Source: Bacillus sp. FJAT-27916 (GTDB lineage Bacteria > Bacillota > Bacilli > Bacillales > Pradoshiaceae). From it: 64,000 nt of DNA. Shown piece by piece: positions 60,799 through 64,000 of this stretch. The DNA lies in assembly GCF_001183965.1 (NCBI RefSeq), contig NZ_LFZV01000001.1:1746321-1810320 (forward strand), written 5' to 3'. The notes under the pieces were generated by a model that was not told where the DNA came from, ran no database searches, and worked only from the letters and a program-made list of their open reading frames with translations. Position 1 is the stretch's first letter. Every line of letters begins with the position of its first letter. The position numbers and the translations under genes are program-made.

Positions 60799-61650
60799 TT
60801 GAAGAACATGGTCCGTTATTTATGTGAAGTGGCCCAAGTGAGTCCAAGCGGCTATTATAAATGGCTTCAGAATGCGGAAAAACAAGCTATCCGGGAGGAG
60901 TCTGATTATCAGGATTATGTCTTTCTAAAAGAGATTTATGATGAGGCCCAAGGGAAAATCGGTTATCGCGGCTTATATATGGAAGTCACCGAGAAAGCCG
61001 GTCAGCCAATGAACCACAAGAAAATCCTTCGATTGATGCGCAAGTTTCACTTTTTTGCCAAGGTACGGAGAGCGAACCCATACTGTACGATGGCCAAGGC
61101 AACAGAGGTTCACCGTCAGGTACCCAACCATTTGAACCGCCAGTTTGACCAACAGGAACCAGGGAAAGTCTTCTTGACCGACATCACCTACCTGCAAATC
61201 CGCGGTGGGAAGACGGCTTATTTGTCTTGCGTGAAAGATGTGGCGACACGAGAGATCGTCGCCTATGAACTCGCGACAAGCCTACGGATGGAGATAGTCT
61301 ACCGAACATTAACCAAGTTAGAAAGTTGTTATGGGAATCAATTACATCCAGAAGCAATGATTCATTCGGATCAAGGGTTTCATTACACGCATCCTGAATA
61401 TCAATCTCGCGTGAAAGAGAAGGGGCTCTTACAGTCCATGTCACGAAGGGGAAACTGCCTGGACAACGCCCCAATGGAATCCTTCTTTGGACATATGAAG
61501 GACGAAGTTCCTTATAAGGAGGCAAACAGTTTGGCAGAACTAAAATATATGATTGATGATTATATGGATTACTATAACAATACGAGAAAGCAATGGACAT
61601 TAAAAAAGATGACTCCGGCAGCTTACCGAAGTCATCTCATCGCCGCATAA
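60799..61650 (+). CDS. IS3-family OrfB transposase (DDE)
   Basis: A 283-residue catalytic part. It has an N-terminal HTH_21 region (GYRGLYMEVTEKAGQPMNHK, LRLMRKFHF). The DDE triad follows: Asp in VFLTDITYLQI, Asp in IHSDQGFHYTHPEYQ, and Glu in CLDNAPMESFFGHMKDE. The end, YYNNTRKQWTLKKMTPAAYR, is typical of the IS150 group. The frame is open upstream of the listed TTG as far as the orfA frameshift site, so the functional product is probably the OrfAB fusion. Intact. Confidence 0.93.
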   Translation: MKNMVRYLCEVAQVSPSGYYKWLQNAEKQAIREESDYQDYVFLKEIYDEAQGKIGYRGLYMEVTEKAGQPMNHKKILRLMRKFHFFAKVRRANPYCTMAKATEVHRQVPNHLNRQFDQQEPGKVFLTDITYLQIRGGKTAYLSCVKDVATREIVAYELATSLRMEIVYRTLTKLESCYGNQLHPEAMIHSDQGFHYTHPEYQSRVKEKGLLQSMSRRGNCLDNAPMESFFGHMKDEVPYKEANSLAELKYMIDDYMDYYNNTRKQWTLKKMTPAAYRSHLIAA

Positions 61651-61806
61651 ACACGGCACATCCCTTTTTATTAAACTGTCTACTTTATAGGGTGCAGTTC
61701 ATTTTTGAATGTACCTATTTTTATTTTGATGTAAATTATATAGATTGATCCTTTTGGGAATTGAGTGGATTCCATAATTCTCCGATATGCGATATTTAAA
61801 AATTTT

Positions 61807-61835
61807 TGTAACGTAATTAAATTCTAGAAGTTATA
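61807..61835 (+). promoter_or_regulatory. Possible autoregulated promoter of the ECF sigma gene
   Basis: TGTAAC (61807-61812), 17 bases, GTTATA (61830-61835), 23 bases before the sigma gene start. ECF sigma genes often lie behind promoters with an AAC-type -35; the match is suggestive only. Confidence 0.35.
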
Positions 61836-61857
61836 TAAGTGAAAGGGGTGAAAAGGG

Positions 61858-62352
61858 ATGGACTTCGAGGAAATCTATTGCGAATATTTTAAGGAGGTTT
61901 ATTTGTTTATTAAATCGTTAAGTCACGATGAGAATATAGCCGAAGAAATTACGCAAGAAGCATTTTTCAAGGCGTTAAAAGCAATTGAAAAATTCGATGG
62001 TTCTAAAGATATTCGTGCGTGGCTTTTTACGATTGCTAAAAATACATATTTCTCTCATTACAAAAGAAATAAACGACAAATAGATTCAAATGTAGTAGAA
62101 GAATCAGGTATGACCGTACAGATAGTAAATCATTTAATGAATGAAGAAGATGCATTCGCAGTTCATCAGTTTCTTCACTCGATGGGTGAACCATATAAGG
62201 AGGTCTTTTCACTTCGAACTTTTGGTGAGTTACCGTTTGAGAAGATAGGGCTTCTTTTTGGGAAAAGTGCAGGATGGGCAAGGGTTACCTATTACAGAGC
62301 GAGGAAACAAATTATTGAGTATATGGAGGAGGAGAACTATGAAAGAGATTAA
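61858..62352 (+). CDS. ECF-type RNA polymerase sigma factor
   Basis: A 164-residue sigma-70 family protein. Region 2 is YFKEVYLFIKSLSHDENIAE, ITQEAFFKALKAIEKFDG and IRAWLFTIAKNTYFSHYKRN. Region 4 is GEPYKEVFSLRTFGELPFEK, IGLLFGKSAGWARVTYYRAR. AAAGGGGTGAAAAGGG lies before the ATG. Its last 14 bases overlap the anti-sigma gene, the normal sigma/anti-sigma arrangement. Targets are unknown; no other gene with a matching promoter is obvious in the window. Confidence 0.9.
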   Translation: MDFEEIYCEYFKEVYLFIKSLSHDENIAEEITQEAFFKALKAIEKFDGSKDIRAWLFTIAKNTYFSHYKRNKRQIDSNVVEESGMTVQIVNHLMNEEDAFAVHQFLHSMGEPYKEVFSLRTFGELPFEKIGLLFGKSAGWARVTYYRARKQIIEYMEEENYERD

Positions 62353-62998
62353 ATGCACAATTATTCAAGATGTTTTACCTCTTTATATTGATGAAGTGGT
62401 TAGTCAGGATACAAAAGAAATGGTAGACCAGCATTTACAGCACTGTGAAAAATGTCAAAAGGAATATGAAACAATGAAACGTGAACTGTATATTCCAGCA
62501 GAAAATAAAGCTCCAACTATTAATAAGATTAATAAAAAATGGCGTAAGAAAAAAGTAATCATTTCATTTGCCTCCATTTTTTCTACGACTATTTTTCTAT
62601 TAGGAGTGTTTGCGTATATCTTTTATTATGAAAGGGTTATTCCATACTCGACCAATCTATTTGAAATCAAAATGCAAAATGATAATCAATTGGTTTCTCA
62701 TTATTACGGTAAAAGTTATTCTAGTGTTAGCGAGACCCATCCTACGCCACTTGAAATTGATGGAGAGATAAAGAATGTGAGTTTTATCGTTTATAAAGAA
62801 ACAATTGCTGATTCCCCTTCAAGAAACCTAATAAATGATGAAAAGAACCTTAATGATCAAGGTTATATCTGGAATTTTTCTGAGAGTGAAAAAATCGATG
62901 CTGTTTATTATGTAGATTATGATATCGAAAAAGTCATTGCTGGAAAGGAATCTTGGGATTCAGTTTTAAAACGTGCGGTATTGATTTGGGAGAAATAG
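62339..62998 (+). CDS. Zinc-finger anti-sigma factor, membrane-anchored
   Basis: The protein has 219 residues from the ATG at 62339, 6 bases after GGAGGAG. The N-terminal ZAS domain has H-x3-C-x2-C (His32, Cys36, Cys39, in HLQHCEKCQ) and the lead motif CTIIQDVLPLYIDEVVSQDT. One membrane helix at about 75-100 (ISFASIFSTTIFLLGVFAYI) separates it from an outer domain of about 115 residues. It would hold the sigma factor inactive at the membrane until a signal releases it. Coupled to the sigma gene by overlap. Confidence 0.88.
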   Translation: MKEIKCTIIQDVLPLYIDEVVSQDTKEMVDQHLQHCEKCQKEYETMKRELYIPAENKAPTINKINKKWRKKKVIISFASIFSTTIFLLGVFAYIFYYERVIPYSTNLFEIKMQNDNQLVSHYYGKSYSSVSETHPTPLEIDGEIKNVSFIVYKETIADSPSRNLINDEKNLNDQGYIWNFSESEKIDAVYYVDYDIEKVIAGKESWDSVLKRAVLIWEK

Positions 62999-63022
62999 AA
63001 CAATTAAGAGGATATAGAATAG

Positions 63023-63112
63023 GGGTTAGCAAAGTCTATTGCTAACAGTTGGGCGAGAGGCACGTTTTACCGAGGTAAACAAAAAATTCAAGAAATATTA
63101 AGGGAGAAATGA
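63023..63112 (+). pseudogene. C-terminal relic of a second ECF sigma factor
   Basis: After a stop, 29 codons read GLAKSIANSWARGTFYRGKQ KIQEILREK to a TGA at 63110-63112. This matches region 4 of the intact sigma factor (KSAGWARVTYYRARKQI). The TGA overlaps the ATG of the next anti-sigma gene (ATGA), the usual sigma/anti-sigma coupling. The rest of the gene is absent. Confidence 0.75.
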
Positions 63113-63801
63113 AATTGGAAAAAGCATCGTGTGAAATAATTAAAGATATGCTTCCGTTGTATTACGACAATGTATGTAGTGATGATAGTAAAAGAATGAT
63201 AGAGGAACATCTTTCAGAGTGTAATAATTGCAAAGTGGAATTTGAAAAAATTCAAGATGAAATTCATAGTCCAGAAAAAAGTATTATGGAAAATAAAACG
63301 GATAGTAATGTCATAAAAAATATATCTACTTCGTGGAAAAGATGGCGGCTAAAGTCTTTTATAAAAGGTGGAATAATAAGTGCACTTTTGATGATCATAA
63401 TCTTTTTGGGATATGTCGGCTTATTTATATGGGATGTCAAAAGTGTTTCCACAGATATAGTAGAAATCAGGGATATAAGTGAAATGGAAGATGGTAAAAT
63501 CGTCTATTATGCGGAGATAAATGATGGATATAGTTTAAATACAATAAAATACGATATGGATGGCGAAGGGAATTTTTATATGACTCCACTACGTCCCTTA
63601 ATAAAGAAAGAAGCACAGCCTCCATACGGGGGAGAAAAAGGCTATGATTATATAGATATTAAAGTACAAGAAGAATATCGTGGTAAGGAAATAAAAAGAA
63701 TTTATTATGGTACACCAAAAGATAAAATTTTGATATGGGAAAAGGGAATAGAATTGCCAAAGACAAGCGAAGAAGTAGAGAAAAACTTTGGATTTGAATA
63801 G
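63109..63801 (+). CDS. Second zinc-finger anti-sigma factor, orphaned
   Basis: A 230-residue protein. The ZAS domain has CEIIKDMLPLYYDNVCSDDS and H-x3-C-x2-C (His34, Cys38, Cys41). A membrane helix lies at about 85-108 (GGIISALLMIIIFLGYVGLF). An outer domain of about 115 residues ends in ILIWEKGIELPKT. The layout is the same as the preceding anti-sigma (both contain an ILIWEK / LIWEK sequence near the end), so the two are related by duplication. Its own sigma partner is reduced to a relic just upstream. GGGAG precedes the ATG. It may have lost its function or bind the remaining sigma factor. Confidence 0.85.
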   Translation: MKLEKASCEIIKDMLPLYYDNVCSDDSKRMIEEHLSECNNCKVEFEKIQDEIHSPEKSIMENKTDSNVIKNISTSWKRWRLKSFIKGGIISALLMIIIFLGYVGLFIWDVKSVSTDIVEIRDISEMEDGKIVYYAEINDGYSLNTIKYDMDGEGNFYMTPLRPLIKKEAQPPYGGEKGYDYIDIKVQEEYRGKEIKRIYYGTPKDKILIWEKGIELPKTSEEVEKNFGFE

Positions 63802-63821
63802 AACAGAATTTCTCTTTTGTT

Positions 63822-63898
63822 ACTCAACAAAGGTGGCATTGATCTTAAGAAGGATTAATGTCTTTTTGTGTTGAATTTCTTATTGAACAAAAGGGGCA
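63822..63898 (+). repeat. Short direct repeat next to the intron insertion point
   Basis: CTCAACAAAGGTGGCA (63822-63837) and TGAACAAAAGGGGCA (63884-63898) are close variants in the same orientation. The second ends exactly at the intron boundary. A similar sequence, CACGAACGGGGCA (57450-57462), precedes the first intron copy. Confidence 0.5.
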
Positions 63899-64000
63899 GC
63901 GCGACAAGTTTTGTTATAAGCACTCCGGTGCGAAAGACGAGGAATTTCCACAGAAACTCTAACTTTATAACCGAGGATAGGAATGATAAAACCATGTATT
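63899..64000 (+). mobile_element. 5' end of a second copy of the group II intron (cut by window edge)
   Basis: These 102 bases are identical to 57463-57564, starting GCGCGACAAG and preceded by the same GGGGCA IBS1. The rest lies beyond the window. Same orientation as the first copy, 6,436 bases apart. Confidence 0.92.

Larger units (their letters stand above)
60198..61701 (+). mobile_element. IS3-family (IS150-like) insertion sequence
   Basis: A 1,504-base element. The left end TGAACTGAACCCCGAATAGT and the reverse complement of the right end TGAACTGCACCCTATAAAGT match at 24 of 31 bases over the first 31. A direct TTT flanks both ends, possibly a 3-bp duplication but ambiguous in T-rich DNA. 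The two frames, orfA and orfB, overlap out of phase and would be joined by -1 frameshifting. It lies about 100 bases after the group II intron. Confidence 0.9.

Noticed and set aside
55839..64000. Complete prophage
   Set aside because: Apart from one dead integrase there are no phage structural, lysis or replication genes; the zone is a mix of small mobile elements and host-type genes.

Overview
The window looks like chromosome from a member of the Bacillaceae. Gene content is typical of the family: odhAB, an S-box ahead of a YitJ/MetH pair, a complete trp operon, and relatives of B. subtilis HelD, CvfB/YitL, YkpA, YocH, YdjO, CspD and YwaC. Most coding regions have strong purine-rich ribosome binding sites, and most transcripts end in clear hairpin plus T-run terminators. 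G+C is moderate in the core and visibly lower in the accessory stretches. I could not run any database search, so species and family calls rest on recognised motifs.

Layout. 1-8750 is a mixed, partly decayed region: a PAP2 phosphatase, a GNAT acetyltransferase, a Nudix hydrolase, a complete IS21-type insertion sequence with a 4-bp target duplication, small membrane and orphan proteins, and at least two gene relics. 8820-14350 is a methionine-synthesis transcription unit under a SAM riboswitch. 14390-16300 carries two overlapping nucleoside hydrolase genes on the minus strand. 16720-20970 is odhAB, encoding E1 and E2 of 2-oxoglutarate dehydrogenase. 21800-28830 is trpEGDCFBA, preceded by a consensus promoter and two tandem T-box leaders that both show a UGG (Trp) specifier. 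28900-54830 is mostly ordinary core: NAD(P)H-hydrate repair, BioY with a BirA-like operator, HelD, an ABC exporter, CvfB, an ABC-F ATPase, a WalR-type cell-wall gene, a SEC-C protein, Mug, CspD and YdjO, the RelP/YwaC alarmone synthetase behind an ECF-type promoter, a nuclease-helicase fusion and a dUTPase. 54900-64000 is a second accessory zone: gene-end relics, an integrase killed by one nonsense codon, a full group II intron, an IS3-type element, an ECF sigma/anti-sigma locus with a relic of a second sigma gene, and the first 102 bases of a second copy of the same intron at the window edge.

How the parts fit. Amino-acid supply is controlled by RNA sensors: SAM for methionine, and uncharged tRNA-Trp sensed twice for tryptophan. 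Envelope and stress functions carry recognisable operator or promoter sequences: a WalR box before the YocH-like gene, an ECF promoter before relP, and a BirA operator before bioY. The two accessory zones show active mobile DNA and gene loss.

I did not find a clear undescribed multi-gene system. The best candidates for something new are a structured, possibly pseudoknotted non-coding RNA at about 46915-47096, the decayed tandem sigma/anti-sigma locus near 63020, and a Cas4-like nuclease fused to an XPD-type helicase.
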